Shown: positions 21,628 to 34,085 of the stretch, one piece after another | How positions within the stretch are numbered: the stretch's first letter is position 1 | Layout: every line of letters begins with the position of its first letter | Assembly (NCBI GenBank): GCA_029582165.1 | Contig: CM055868.1 | Location: forward strand, 24,706,891-24,770,890 | DNA length: 64,000 bases | Origin: Portulaca oleracea | Taxonomy: Eukaryota; Streptophyta; Magnoliopsida; Caryophyllales; Portulacaceae | Direction: 5' to 3' | Notes under the pieces: generated by a model | What the model was told of the DNA's origin: nothing | Seen by the model: the letters and a program-made list of their open reading frames with translations, nothing else | Databases searched by the model: none | Translations under genes and position numbers: made by a program

Positions 21628-24180
21628 CTATTGCTGTTGCCAAACTTGTGTCAGCTGGCTTTGAATTTGGGAGAGGGCGGATGAGTGTGCAACAACTTGA
21701 TCCCTAAGAATAGCATCCATGGACGGGGTTGCACCGGCATGACTCGAAGAACTACCCTGGGTGGGGGGTGGAGTATCATAGAACATTGATGTCGCACTAC
21801 CAAGACCATAGACAACTTGGTCTTTGGGTTTGTACCCTCCTACCAATTGGAGGCACAACTCCCTAGCTTCCAAGGAGTTTTCCAGAATGCCACGCTCATA
21901 ACATTTTTGGCAAAAAGATTCCTGTAGGCATTCATACATAAGTAGCAAAATTGGGATGAATGTATTGCATCATAAGTAGCAAAATTAAAAGGGCCATAAT
22001 ACTATTATCTGGGAGAGATGGGATTCATCACTTTATTTTATCATAAGTAGGAAGAATACAAAGAGTTTCAAGATTCAAAGTAGCCATTATATATGTGAAT
22101 GAGTATGTACATAATTCATTCGAAAATGACAATTTCATATGTAAGTTTTCATTTGCAACAAGGGCAACTTGGTGAACATTATTTTTAGCAAGTTTTCATT
22201 TGTAACAAGTTCAAACACGCACCCAAACACAAATAAATGTTCAACGGCCACACGTCGGACTTCAAACATAATCCCAAACACAAAATATGATCAATGGCCA
22301 CATGCCGAAGTTCAAACACAATCCCAAACACACATAAAAGTTTAACGGCCACACGCCGGATGCATAACCACAACCACGAGCACTAGATATGTTCAACGGC
22401 CACACGCTTGACTTCAAACACAATCCCCAACACAAAATATGATCAATGGCCACATGCTGGAGTTCAAACACAATCCCAAACACACATAAAAGTTCAACGG
22501 CCACACGCCAGATGCTCAACCACAACCACGAGCACTATATATGTTCAACGGCCATACTCCAGAGGTCAAACACATGCACAAACACAAATAAATGTTCAAC
22601 GGCCACCGCCAGACTTTAAACACAAAATAAAAGTTCGCGGTCGCACGCCGGATGCACAAACACAATCCCAAACACAAAACATGATCAACGACCACACGCG
22701 GAAATTCAAACACAATCCCAAACACAAATAAAAATCCACGGCCACACGTCGGATGCACAAACACAATCCCAAACACAAAATATGATGAACGCCACACGCC
22801 ACAGTTCAGACACAATCCCAAACACAACTAAAAGTTCACGACTAGTTGCCAGATGCACAAACACAATCCCAAACACAAAACATGATCAACGACCACACGC
22901 CGGAATTCAAACATAGTCCCAAACAGAAATAAAGATTCACGACCACACACCGGGTGCACAAACAAAATTCCAAACACAAAATATGATCAACGGCCACACG
23001 CCAGAGTTCAAACACAATCCCAAACACAACTAAAAGTTCACGACCACTCGTCAGATGTACAAACACAATCCCAAACACAAAATATGATCAACGGCCACAC
23101 GACAGAGTTCAAACAAGTACCCAAACATAAATAAAGGTTCAACGGAAACATGCCAGATGCACAACCACATTCACAATATATGTTCAACGGTCACACGTCG
23201 GAGTTCAAACACAACCACAAACACAAGCACATACACAAATAACATTTCAAAATATAATTTCCACTACACAAGTTTTTACGAATATGTGTAGATGAAACTT
23301 ACATTGAGTATGGCGGACAGTGTGGAACTCCAAACCGGATTCCCTGCAGCATCTCGCCCACAGTGGATATGGGCGTGGACATCGGACAGGGTTAGGAATA
23401 CCCCCTCAGCAGCCTAAAAGTGAGAAAAGTAAATGCAAACAATTGTTTAAAGAGTTCATACTAGTTAATGTATACATATAATTTTATTAATTGTGCCAGT
23501 ATAGGGTTCACCTTCTTCCTCATATAGGTCGCTACCAAAATCGAGTCGCTATGCACAAAGCAATTGGCCGTTTTTTCTGAATTCCGGTTTGCTTTGGCGG
23601 CATTGGACCGTTGAATGAATTCCTCTATTTGGGATTCCTCCAACATGCTTTCATGGTCCTGTTTGCTCATATACATACAGGGTCAGTCCTCTTTTTTGTC
23701 GTGACCTTGTACCCCGAATCAGCAGTCTGGTCGTACAACTTCGTGTGCCACCCACTAAACACTTCTCGTGTGAGGTCTTCATCCCACACATAATGACGTT
23801 GTATAAAATGAATTGATTAGTGATTAGTTATCCGACTATTACGTATAAGAAAATCATATTCCAATTTGCATAATTACTTACACAGAAATCCATCCACAAA
23901 TTAGCTTTCCCTCTTTTGTCCCATTTAGATGAAGGCTTCGGATTCAGGTGGACACGACTTTGCTGTCCAACAAAGCATGCTAAACGCGTGTCCACGAACC
24001 TATTCATTCGTTACGAAAAAACAAATAAGGTTAATAAAACCAATTCTAGATGAATGTACATAGGATTTTATGTTATCATCTTACCAATCCTCCCCCCGTT
24101 CCAGTTGTATCCTGTTGGGATATTGGCTAGGGTCTACTAGAGCTGCGGTTTGCCAAATTCTATGTGGCTGTCTACCCCTA
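21628..24180 (-). pseudogene. CACTA transposase (plant transposase, Ptta/En/Spm type), decayed
   Basis: Minus-strand coding blocks in order: 24,180-24,090 (RQPHRIWQTAALVDPSQYPN), 24,000-23,880 (FVDTRLACFVGQQSRVHLNP, then KWDKRGKANLWMDF), 23,690-23,510 (SKQDHESMLEE, then IQRSNAAKANRNSEKTANCF), about 23,412-23,300 (GVFLTLSDVHAHIHCGRDAA) and 21,948-21,628 (LQLVGGYKPKDQVVYGLGS with a Gln-rich end, VWQQQ stop). The RRSNAAKANR-type box is a hallmark of this transposase family's C-terminal domain. Stops separate several blocks. A 1-kb minisatellite occupies what should be the intron between the last two. The catalytic core upstream is absent. Confidence 0.72.
22190..23240. repeat. 51-bp minisatellite, about 20 copies
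   Basis: The core word (C)AACGGCCACACGCCGGA recurs at 22243, 22293, 22344, 22395, 22445, 22496 and 22547, a period of 50-51 bp, and continues with more divergence to about 23,200. The spacer reads AACACAATCCCAAACACAAA. Two unit types alternate (…ATAAAAGTTCAACGG and …AAATATGATCAATGG), so the higher-order period is about 102 bp. The minus-strand Cys/Leu/Val-rich frames across it are by-products. Confidence 0.9.
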
Positions 24181-24222
24181 ATATAATAATTAATACAAGG
24201 TAAAATCAAAACACAAGTTAGT

Positions 24223-24627
24223 ACCTGTGGACATTTTTCCTAGCCGTTCGGGCTTCCAAACGTCCACGTTGGATTGGGGTGTAATTTGATGATTTGTGTT
24301 GGGGTTTGAACCCTTGACAAAGACTCTTTAAGGAATTTTAATCACACATTTCAGGAATAATATTTGTAAAATCACTTTCCCTTTACTTGTGTATTTTATG
24401 AGTCATTGAGATTAAACCTTTAAGAGTGAACTTCCACTTGTTCCAAACTCTTCCAAACTTAATTCAATTTGTTCATTTAAATGTTAGGCTTGGAAGAAAG
24501 TAATTTATGCATGTATTATTTAGAAATATATAAAGAAAAACCTTAAAGTTGTATCGACACATTGTAAAACCACGTTTTACCATAGTTTATGCAACCCGAT
24601 GTGCTTTTAGTTCGAAATGGGAGTCGC
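24223..24627 (-). repeat. Inverted LTR 3'-end fragment (Tat-like family)
   Basis: Reads, in reverse, as the last ~400 bp of the LTR ending at 26,765: for example CATTTTTCCTAGCCGTTCGG here versus its complement at 26,738-26,763. Similarity by eye is around 80% from CCTGTGGAC to GGGAGTCGC. It abuts the start of the forward LTR at 24,628. It probably belongs to an older, oppositely oriented copy. Confidence 0.8.
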
Positions 24628-26765
24628 TGTAGACACCGAAATTTTGCACATAAATATATAGCATTCCTATATAAAAATGAAATAGAAATAAAGAAAAAGA
24701 AGTCGGTCGTTAAGCTAGTTCAGACACCGGATTTTAGCATAGATTATATATATATTTTTAATGTAATTTTTATTATTTCCCCTTTATGTATTTTAGTTAT
24801 GTACTTTAGTTAGAATATGGAAATTAGGGAAGCCAAGCCAAGCCAAAGATAAGCCAAGACACTTCCTCGCATGCACTCTACATGCACAAGTTCGGACGAG
24901 CACACATGCACCATTACATGTGAATTTCCTAGCCTATTGCATGCATGATCTTTATGTAAGCAATTAAGCTTCATTTAGCCATGCAAGCCATGCAAAAGCT
25001 AAGTAAAGATCACATGCAAAATACTTCCAAGAGGTCTCAAGTTCAAGACCTCACAAAAACATACATAAAGCTTGCAAATAAGCTCCCACCATCCATGGTG
25101 TGAACCGCTGACTTCGAATACATCCCATTCAAACCCTCACCGTCCAAGAATACATGGACGAGAGCTTGATACATCCTCCCCTTTCCCAAGGCCGGTCGGC
25201 CTTTAACTCTGTCCACACCCAGATTCAGCCTCCCAGCTCCATCGTCCACTCCAAGACACCCTCCTTTGCTGCCTAGTGTTCTGTGCAATTTAACCACGAG
25301 TTGCATGTGATTGAAGGGGAGTGTATGTGATTGTATGTTCATGAATCTCCTAAGCCTTCCCTCACCTATAAATACCCCCTCTTTCCAAGTCCAAACTCAC
25401 TCAATCATTCACTCATCCTTCTCCATAAACTCTCACTCATCCATTCTCTCATTCCTCTCATCACTCCCTACTTATCTCTAATCTAATATCATCATTCTAC
25501 CACTCTTTTCCTATCACCTTTCCACCATTCTCTTATTATCCTAATCTCCCTATCATCATCCTCTTAAACCCCTTAATCCATACTCTCCATACTATCCCCA
25601 CCATTCTTATATAAAACCCTCACAAAAACATCCTAAAACACCACTAAAAACCCACAAAAAGCCCTTCCTTCCTACACATTTTCTATCATCTTTCCACCAT
25701 ATTCTAAACATCATAAACCCCATTCCTCCATCTTCTTCAATCCACTAATCCATATTCTTATTCTATCATCTCATACCCCTACATAAATCTCCCATAAAAC
25801 TTCCAAAAAACCCTCATCAAAACATCATAAAAAAACCACAAAAAGAGTCTTTCTTCCTATCTTTTTCCTACCTTTTTCCCATCCTTTTCCATCACTTTCC
25901 TATCATTATTATCTCCATTTCTCTACTCCCTTAAGCCCTCGCATCTCTATTCTTATTCCATCTTCCATTATTCCTCCACAAAAAGCCTAACCTTTCTACT
26001 TCTTAAAACACCACAAAAAGAACCTTTGCTTACCCTTTTCTCACCCCTTTTCCATACCTTTCTCCATCAACTTTTAGCACCATTTTGGCATCTTTAAGAA
26101 TAAAGTGTACATGATGTATATTCCTTTCTTTCATTCTTATTGTTGCATGTTCAATGAAATAATTCTATAAAGTTCTTATTTATCATCCTTCCAATTTTCA
26201 TCAAAAGCACACTTAAAACTTTTAGTAGAGTCTTTCCTTTTGTGAGAGGTGAACTCTTAAAGTTTACTTTTCGAGTTCGTAGCCTTACCCTCTAATCCAT
26301 TCTTGGGTTTTGCAGGCAGAGTCTTTCTTTCTTTTCTTTTTGGTTTTGTCTTGGCTTTTCCCTTAAAAAGTCAGGTGGCGACTCCCATTTCGAACCAAAA
26401 CACATCGAAGATTGCATAAACTATGGTTAACATGATTTTACAATGTACCGATGCAACTTTAAGGCATTCTTTGTATATTTCTAAATAATGTTTGCATAAA
26501 TCGCTTTCTTCCGAGCCTAGCATTTTAATGAGCAAGTTGGGTTAAATTTAGAAGAGTTTGAAACTAAGGGATGTTCACTCTTAGAAGTTTAATTCAAGGA
26601 CTCATAAAATGGATAAGGGAAAGTGATTTTACAAGATATTATTCATGAAATGTACGATTATTTCCTTAAATAGATTTCAAAGGTTAAACCCCAGCACAAA
26701 CCACCAAATCATACCCCAATCCAACGTGGACGTTCGGAAGCCGGAACGGCGAGGAAAAATGTCCA
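24628..26765 (+). mobile_element. 5' LTR of a Tat/Ogre-like gypsy element
   Basis: Starts TGTAGACACCGAAATTTTGC and ends ...GAAAAATGTCCA, about 2.14 kb. It is followed after 9 bp by a primer-binding-site-like TGGCGACTCCACTGGGG. A CT-rich transcript-leader-like stretch lies at 25,390-26,100. A partial repeat of the LTR start (CAGACACCGGATTTTAGC) occurs at 24,721. The preceding 5 bp are GTCGC; the matching duplication on the far side was not found because the 3' LTR is missing. Confidence 0.72.
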
Positions 26766-26774
26766 TAGGATTTT

Positions 26775-26791
26775 TGGCGACTCCACTGGGG
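26775..26791 (+). promoter_or_regulatory. Primer-binding-site-like sequence
   Basis: TGGCGACTCCACTGGGG just after the LTR end. From memory this pattern follows LTRs of Tat-lineage gypsy elements (arginine tRNA primer). The tRNA identity is not verified here. Confidence 0.6.
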
Positions 26792-29230
26792 GGTTTTTCT
26801 AAAGTGGGTAAAACTTGAAAAATGTTTAGTGTGCTTTAAAAATTTTTGGAAGGAAAATAAATTTTACTTTATATTATTTGGTCATTCTTTTTTGGCATAA
26901 TGCATTGCATATACCGGGGCACTCCCTTGACATGTAATATGTCGTAGGAGCATGTAAATCGACGATTTAGGTTTTTTATTTCAACCACAAAAGATAACCC
27001 ATGGGATGTTGGACCGGCTATACTCAATTGGTGCCTTTACATCGAGAGAACATTAGTCAGCACATCCACTCATGCATCACTCGACGAGGTCTCCGCACGA
27101 GCCTCCAAGAGTAACACCCCACACATCCAAGTTGCCTTTACAACAAGAATGCACCGGGGCGAGTACATGAGCCACTAAACCTTATCCATCCAATAAACCC
27201 TTTTGTAGATAGAGCCTTGGTTTAAGATACCCTTTCTTCATATGTATGCTATGTGCTATGTGATTAAATTCGTTGTAAAGATTCGACCTAAGTTTAGGAG
27301 TGTTGTTCTAGTCCATATAGTAATAATTGGGAATCATGTTTACCAACTAAGTCAATTAACCTCAAAATTTATGGTTAACCCAGTGGTTGAGCCCATTTAT
27401 CTATAAAGGTTAATTATCTTGGTTTATCAAGTAAAGTCAACTCGCCTCTGACGATTCTATATGACCCTGTACGACATCTCCTTAACGAAGGTCCAATAAA
27501 CCTGATTAAAAGTCAAAACCAAGTTAGTGGATAAAGTTTTAGACTGCGTAATAGTCACTAGGCTTGAGTAAATTAATTTATCGAATTAATTATTGAATCC
27601 ATCATACTTATGGTCGGCCCGTGGTTAGGCCCAACCATTTTTGGATTTAGCAATTAAGTCCATAAATTAGTTATAACTCGCTTATCGTTGACTTAATTTA
27701 TTCAGCCCTCTACATTATCTTCTTTCCCTAAGCAAATAAATAAAACTTATTGTACCACGTGTACGTGTTTGTTGAGTCTTCGTTAGGTGTAAATACGTGT
27801 TTGTGTAAATACATGTTTGAGTTTGTTGGGTCTTTGTTAGATGTAAATACGTGTTTGTGTTAATACGTGTTTGAGTTTGTTGAATCTTTCTTAGGTGTAA
27901 ATATGTGTTTGTGTGTTGTGTCTTCGTTAGAGTCGGACCTAATTTTGAGATACTATTTTAGTCCGCATAATAATCATTGGGTTTGAGAAGAAATGAGTTC
28001 ATAAACTCGATTAATTAACCTTAAATTTTATGGTCGCCCGGTTGTAAGGCCCATCCATTCTAAAAGGTTAATTACCCTTGTTTATCATTTATTTTGACTC
28101 ACCTTTGATGATTTTATTCGACCCTTTTCAGTATTCTCTTACTTAGGTTCAAAGAAAATTGATTAATAATAAAACAAAGTAAGTGTGTATTGTTATAGCC
28201 CGTGTAATAGTCTCAAGGTTAGAGAAAATAAATTTATAAATTCGATTATTAAGTCTAAAAACAAAATCCATGGTCGGCGCGTTGGTGAGCCCATCCATGT
28301 TGGATTTAATGATTGAGTTTATAAGTCTGTTTTAACTCACCTTTCGATGGCTTTATTCGGTCCTTTACGACATCCGCTTTCCATGAGTTAAATAAATGTG
28401 TTGGGTCTTAAATAAAAAAGTGTGTAAGTAGAAGTCTAAAAGTCAGATTGTCAGTGTGTCGAGCATTATTCTAGTCCGCATAATAGCCAACTTAGCTTGA
28501 GTTGACACAAGTTTGTTAGTTCAAGTGACAGATTCTCCTTAAAACGATCGGCTTGTGGTTTAAGCCCATCCGAATTGAGAAACACTCACTTGCGCTTTCC
28601 AACTTATGTCGACTTGCTATGTTTGACTTTATCCGACCCTTTATAATGCTCTTGTTGTAAAAAAGTGTTGTTGGTTGTCTTAGAGTCGTATAGAAGTTAG
28701 AACGCGTAAACCTGTGTCATAGTTGAGTCGTTTCCTGAGTCATTATTTATAGGTGTCTTACACGATAGGAGATATCATATGTGGTCTAGTAAACCTAGGT
28801 CATATGTGAGTGTTTCTTTCTTTTTTTTTTTTTTTTTTAAGTCTAGTGTAAACCCATGTCATGGGTGAGTCGTTGAGTCTTTTCTCGTGATGTCATATCA
28901 TGTGAGTCTTTCTTTTTCTAGTAAGATTAATGTAGGTCCATGTCATAAGGTAGCCTTTCCAGGTCAACTTATAGACATTTGCATTTTAGGAAGTCTCGTA
29001 TAGAATTTAGGACATGTGAACCCATCTTGAGTAGGCATATAGAAATCTTGCATCCTAGGAAGTCCCATGTAGGTCGGTTAGCTCATTCAAACCCATGTCC
29101 TGGGTGAGTCTCTCCCGAGTCAGCATATAGGCATTTGTCATTTTTAAGGAGTCCCATGTAGGTCATTTAGGTCATACATGCATTCATCGGGTCAGGTTTT
29201 GGTTAATATGAGGTCAATCTCTAAACAGTG
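26792..29230 (+). repeat. Repeat-structured leader of the Tat-like element
   Basis: No gene. Five diverged units recur near 27,365, 27,610, 28,030, 28,270 and 28,545. Each has a 'ttatggtcggcccg'/'gcccatccat' core followed by 'ttaactcacctttgatg' and 'ttattcgaccctt'. A second array, 28,690-29,190, repeats 'aacccatgtcatgggtgag' words, and a ~60-bp array of 'aaatacgtgtttgtgt' lies at 27,760-27,920. A T-run sits at 28,820. Confidence 0.7.
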
Positions 29231-29250
29231 CGTTGTTTCCTTTAGTCAGA

Positions 29251-30780
29251 ATGGGAGACTCGAGTGTAGCTTGGATCCCAGGACCGTTAGGCCGTCCAGT
29301 CCGTAACCCGAACTTCATCCCACCGACACCTAGGTCCAAAGCTTCTCGCCGTATGCCATTTAACATGTCTGCAAGTAAGAACAATGGTGAGGACCAAGTC
29401 GACTCTACACTGGCTAAGAACGTGGAGGAGAAACTCAATAAGGTGGTAGGGTCAATCACTGTTGCTACCATTCAACAAGAGGAGAAAGTTGAGGAGCACA
29501 TTACTAGGCAGCAGGTATTGATCGAGCAACAAAACAAAAGGATTGAACAACAACAGGAGACCTTGAATGGGGTCTTGGAAGCCTTGCAGTGTGTCAATAT
29601 GCATATTGGTATGGGCAATGATGAAGAAGATCTTGACAATGTTGTTCCAAGCCCAGCGCCTATTGTTGATATAAGTAAAGCCAAAATTGGGGAAAGTCCC
29701 AGTATGGGAGTGGTAATCCACATGACAGATGACCCAAAGTCGAAGCTACCACCACCAGTAGCTACCCGTCGTGTTACTCCAATCGAGGCTGAAGTGAAGT
29801 TGCTAGATGACCCTGTCATCCAGGAGATAAAAGCGCAGCTCGACAGACTCAAGAATGCAGTAAGTCAGATGCCCGCATTCACTAATCAATTCATTGAGTT
29901 TGAACCACCTATTGAGGTCAATGCCGATATTTCTAGAAAGATGGATATACCGCTCAGGAAGTTCATTCCATCTGAGAATCCAACGCATCATGTGTGGGAG
30001 TTCAATCGGGTAATGCCGCTCAGGGGTATTGGTGCTGAGCACTACAAGCGAGTTTTCCCATCATCATTCAATGATGAGGCTTCGGATTGGTACTACACCT
30101 TTCCTTCAGAGGTACGAGGAGATTGGTTGGTCTTATGAAAAGCCTTCATCGAGCATTACAATAAGGTTAAAAAAGACAAGGTGACTCTGTCGGACATTAT
30201 GGAAATACGCCAAGGAGTTGATGAACCCTTTCTTGCTTATTATGAGAGATGGCATGCCAAATTATCCCAAGTGACTAGCATCATCCCTACTGAGATGCAG
30301 CTAGATACCTTTGTTCGTGGTTTGAAACCAAGTCTAGCACAGCAACTGGACTTTTACGTGGTGGAAAGTTTTGAGTATCTGAAGAAGTTGTGCCCTAAGC
30401 TGGAGGCACGAAAGGAAAGAAATGTCGTATCACAAAGCTGGGAAAATGCTAGTTTATATTAGGGGACCTTCAATGATATTTCAAAGGTTCTGGAAACCAA
30501 TGCTCAACATTGGAGCCTTGTCTCAAGACCTTCTGCTAAACACGAGACTTTTACGCCTCTTAATTTTACCTACTCTAAGGCATTAAGCAGGTTACTAAAG
30601 AAGAATTTGGTTGAGTTGCCAGCGCCGAAACCCGAGCCAACAATAAAGGGAAAGTATTGGGATGACGTGAGATTCTGCGACTACGATAGATCCCGGGGAC
30701 ATGACATGGAAAATTGTTGGGCTCTGAAGAACAAGATTGAGGACATAATCCAGTTAGGGAACTGCCCCTACCAAAAGTAG
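29251..30780 (+). pseudogene. gag: Gag of Tat/Ogre-like gypsy element, two in-frame stops
   Basis: One reading frame from ATG 29,251 to TAG 30,778-30,780, interrupted by TGA at 30,136 and TAG at 30,460. Residues ~60-110 are a Gln/Glu-rich coiled coil (IEQQNKRIEQQQETLNG). The retrotransposon gag domain runs from about 29,930 (PLRKFIPSENPTHHVWEFNR) through ASDWYYTFPSE and AFIEHYNKV to GVDEPFLAYYERWHAKL and FVRGLKPSLAQQL. The C-terminal region has a zinc-knuckle-like FCDYDRSRGHDMENCWALKN, as in non-chromovirus gypsy gag proteins. No protease, reverse transcriptase or integrase follows, so the copy is non-autonomous or pol-deleted. Confidence 0.82.
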
Positions 30781-31610
30781 CACAGATAGAACATGGATTC
30801 CCCATGCGAAGACAGGGAGGACATATCATCAACGAAGCTCTAGAGTTAGATACAGTCTTGGTTGTCAAGCATTTTGTTTCCGGAATCTATTAGAGTAAAG
30901 AGTCGGTTCATAATTCATTTCTTGAATTCAGTTGCTCGTGTTGCTATTTTTGTTCAAACATAATCATGCTTGTATTGTTGTTGACTTGAGTTGAAAAGTT
31001 CTCTCATCCATTCGCCATCCTTATAAACCAAGTCTGACAAATTCACTTTCTCTTACCTTTCCATTTTTTTTGTCAAATACCTCATTCCCATCTTTTCATT
31101 TTCTTGAATCCAGGGTTAGAGAGAAAAAAAAAGAATTAAAAAAAGAGTGAAAAACTATAGAGTGGTTGGTTTGAAAACCTCATCGAGGCAAACTAGGAAA
31201 AAGGAGAGAATAAAATTGATGAGAGAAGTCAGCCTGCATTCCCATCTAGCAAGACGAGCAATAGGAGAGAGTGTTGTCAAGAAAGACCAAGCCCAATAAT
31301 CTCTCTTAAGTGAATGCTGCTCATTAGAAATCTCGCAGCTTAATGTAACGTGGTTTTGTAACTCCGGTTTTGTCGTTCTCTCTCAGGGAGTTGGGGCTTC
31401 TAAACCTAAAAATGCTTTTCCAAGTTCTCACCTACTAGGTTTGGGGTTCATCATCATTAAGAGAGATTGGTTTTTAAGCAAATAGGGAAACACAAGCCAA
31501 ACCACAAAAAGGAAGAAAAGGGGTTTCGGGAGTTTTGGGCAACCAAAGGATTCATGGTTATGTGAGTTTTGTGGTTAAGAGGCAAAAAGACAGGATACAT
31601 ATGAGAATCT
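30781..31610 (+). other. Non-coding remainder of the Tat-like element
   Basis: A short gag-like tail to about 30,890 is followed by A-rich, GAGA-rich DNA without protein signal. It ends where an LTR-like TGTTAG begins at 31,611. Pol sequence that should lie here is missing. Confidence 0.5.
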
Positions 31611-32899
31611 TGTTAGAAAAAATGGCCACGGGATTCCCTCTTTCGAAGGTAATCCGGATTAACTTCCCCGAAATCCACCATTGATCCCGAGGGTTAATCG
31701 AACAAGATTCCCTAGTTAGCCTCTATCTCACTTTCATGAGAGAGGGACTAACTATCCCGTCCTTAACCTTACATTAATAAGTGATTAGTACATTAGAGAG
31801 CTTCCGATCTCTAATGCACCCCACTTGAAGGAAAGACTAAGGTGGGAATCAGATTTTTCCCACTAATTACCCACTAATTCACTAACCCCTATAACTAATC
31901 ATCCAATGGAGTCTTAATCACTCCCTTAACCCCAAAGAACCCTAGCCACTAATCATAATAGATAACAAATTAAACCTAATAAAAACTCCTAAGACCTAAA
32001 GACACCTAAAAACCCTAGTGACATTTGACTCTAATCAAGCCTTACCCTAATAAACTCTAAACCAAACATAATCAAAACCCTAAACCCTAATCTGACCCAA
32101 CTAGACCTAACCCAAACTGACCAGAACCAGACCCACAAGAAACCCTAAAACTGACCTAGACCTGAACTGCCCCACAGAAACCCTAAACCCTAAGGTAAAC
32201 CCTAAGAGAACTAACACTAATCAACCTTGGAAAAACCCTAAGCCCAAGACTGACCCTAATCTGACTTAAACCCTAAAGGACAGAACCGACCTAAATAAAC
32301 CCTAAAATTGAACCACACAAAACCCACTGCCTGAATTGTACAAAGGAAAATAGAAAGAAAAGAAGATTGATTTGCAATTGCTAGTGAACCGAGACAAAGG
32401 AAAAAGAGAAGAAAAAGAACAAACCAGAGGAATAGGGAGACAGACAGAATCAGAGGAAGAAGAAGAAGAATAATACCGAAGCAAAGCAAATCAAATTATC
32501 CAACATCAAAATCCTAAAATCCCATATTCGAAGCCCAGAACATGCATACGAAAATAAACCTAAATCTACCCTAAATACTAACCCTAAGGATGGAGGCCGA
32601 AACCAACCATGCAAGCTTCGAGTGGCTCCTTCTTCCCCTTTTATAGTCGAATTCGTCCATCTTCCTTCAAATCGCAGCCATCGATCGTTCCGCAAATTGG
32701 ACGACGCAGATGAATTCAATTAGTTGAGGATGAAAATGCTTAAATGGTGGCTCGTGCATGCCTCTTATCTTCTCAACCGAATCTGTTAAAATCAAAGAGA
32801 AATAGAGTGAGAGATTGAGAAATTCGCGAGATAATGGGATAGAGAAGGGAAGAAGGAAGAGATGAAAGAGAAGAGATGAGAAGAGAGAAGGAGATGAAG

Positions 32900-34085
32900 T
32901 GATGTATTACCGGATCAAGAAAGGTTCTTGATTCCAATAATACATGAAACACGTGTAACCAAACAATGAGGATGGGTGGCTCACGAGATTAGGGAGAAAG
33001 AAAGGGGGAGGCTCTCGTGAATTTAGGGTTTAATGGAGGGTTATTTTGCCGTGAGGGCTTTTGTGGTTTCAAGATTCAAGTGGGATGAATCTTGAATGGG
33101 AAAGAGGGAAGAGGGATGATTCTTGAATGGGGGGTTTGAAGGGGGATGGCGTGAAACAAGGGAGGTGAGAGAGGGAGAGAGTGACGTTAGGATTGAGGGA
33201 GTGATGGTGGAGAAAGGTGGCGTGAGTTTATGGGGGGGGGGTAGGTTTAGGGTTGATGTGACTTAACTGTATTGACAGAAAGCTCACAGGGTAATTACCT
33301 TAACTATATTGATAGAAAGGTAAGAATGGATAGATCTAGGTTTCCTAATTGAATCCACAAATAGGACAACCTAGGGCTAACTTGACCTAGACCGCAACCT
33401 AGGGTCAAGCTCTTCCTAACCACTTGGGTGCCAAACCAAGATACAATAGAAGAAAGGGTGAGAGTTTATCCAAACACTCGAGGGAAAGCTAAAAGCTTAA
33501 AGGGTTTCATATTTCTGAATTGAATGATTGCCTTGAGAGGCTACATCCCTATTTATACTATGAGAGTCCTAAAGGGACTAAAACTCTCCAACTTGGCGTG
33601 CAAGGCAAGGAGTTCTACTACTAGATGCCTAATCTATTCTACTCCTCCTTGGATTAGGATTCCTTATCCTAGGGGGAGTTGGTTGTAACAAACCTTATCC
33701 TAATTATCTTGGCTTTCCTAATCCGGATTGGATTAGTTACAAAATTAGCCAATTTTCTAACTAGGAATTAAATCACACGACTATTATAGCCTAATTAAAA
33801 TAAACACACCAAAAAAAAACTAATTAAGCTGAAGAGAATTAAATTACATCCAAAAATCAAGATCATAAAATTGGGCTTGTAAACTTGACTTTGGACGTGT
33901 ATTGCTCCTCCTTCTCTGGGCTTGGCGTGTGGCCTTGGTCCATCTAGGATGTTTGGACATCCTCTTGAAATAAGCTACACACCATATGAGTTGGCCTTTT
34001 TACGTTGTACCCTTCATCTATGGATCGTTGCACTTCTTTGTAAATAGTTTGGATCTCCTAATTAGAAGTGGCCTGATTTCCATCA
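32900..34085 (-). repeat. 3' LTR of the nested CRM-like element
   Basis: Bounded by TGATGTATTACC and CTGATTTCCATCA on the + strand. A TATA-like box (reverse of ATTTATA, 33,551-33,557) lies mid-LTR. The integrase frame ends inside this LTR, at 34,058. Confidence 0.92.

Noticed and set aside
22185..23078. Several Cys/Leu/Val-rich minus-strand frames resembling repeated membrane proteins
   Set aside because: All are periodic translations of the 51-bp minisatellite.
22190..23240. CRISPR-like direct repeats
   Set aside because: Units are contiguous tandem repeats with conserved spacers in a plant transposon.
25043..25342. 99-residue minus-strand frame in the Tat-like LTR
   Set aside because: No domain, LTR location, and not kept in the related LTR at 57,854.
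31900..32300. CCCTAA-rich stretch as an interstitial telomere repeat
   Set aside because: Units are irregular (CCCTAA, CCTAAA, ACCCTAA mixed with other words), without the regular TTTAGGG tandem array.
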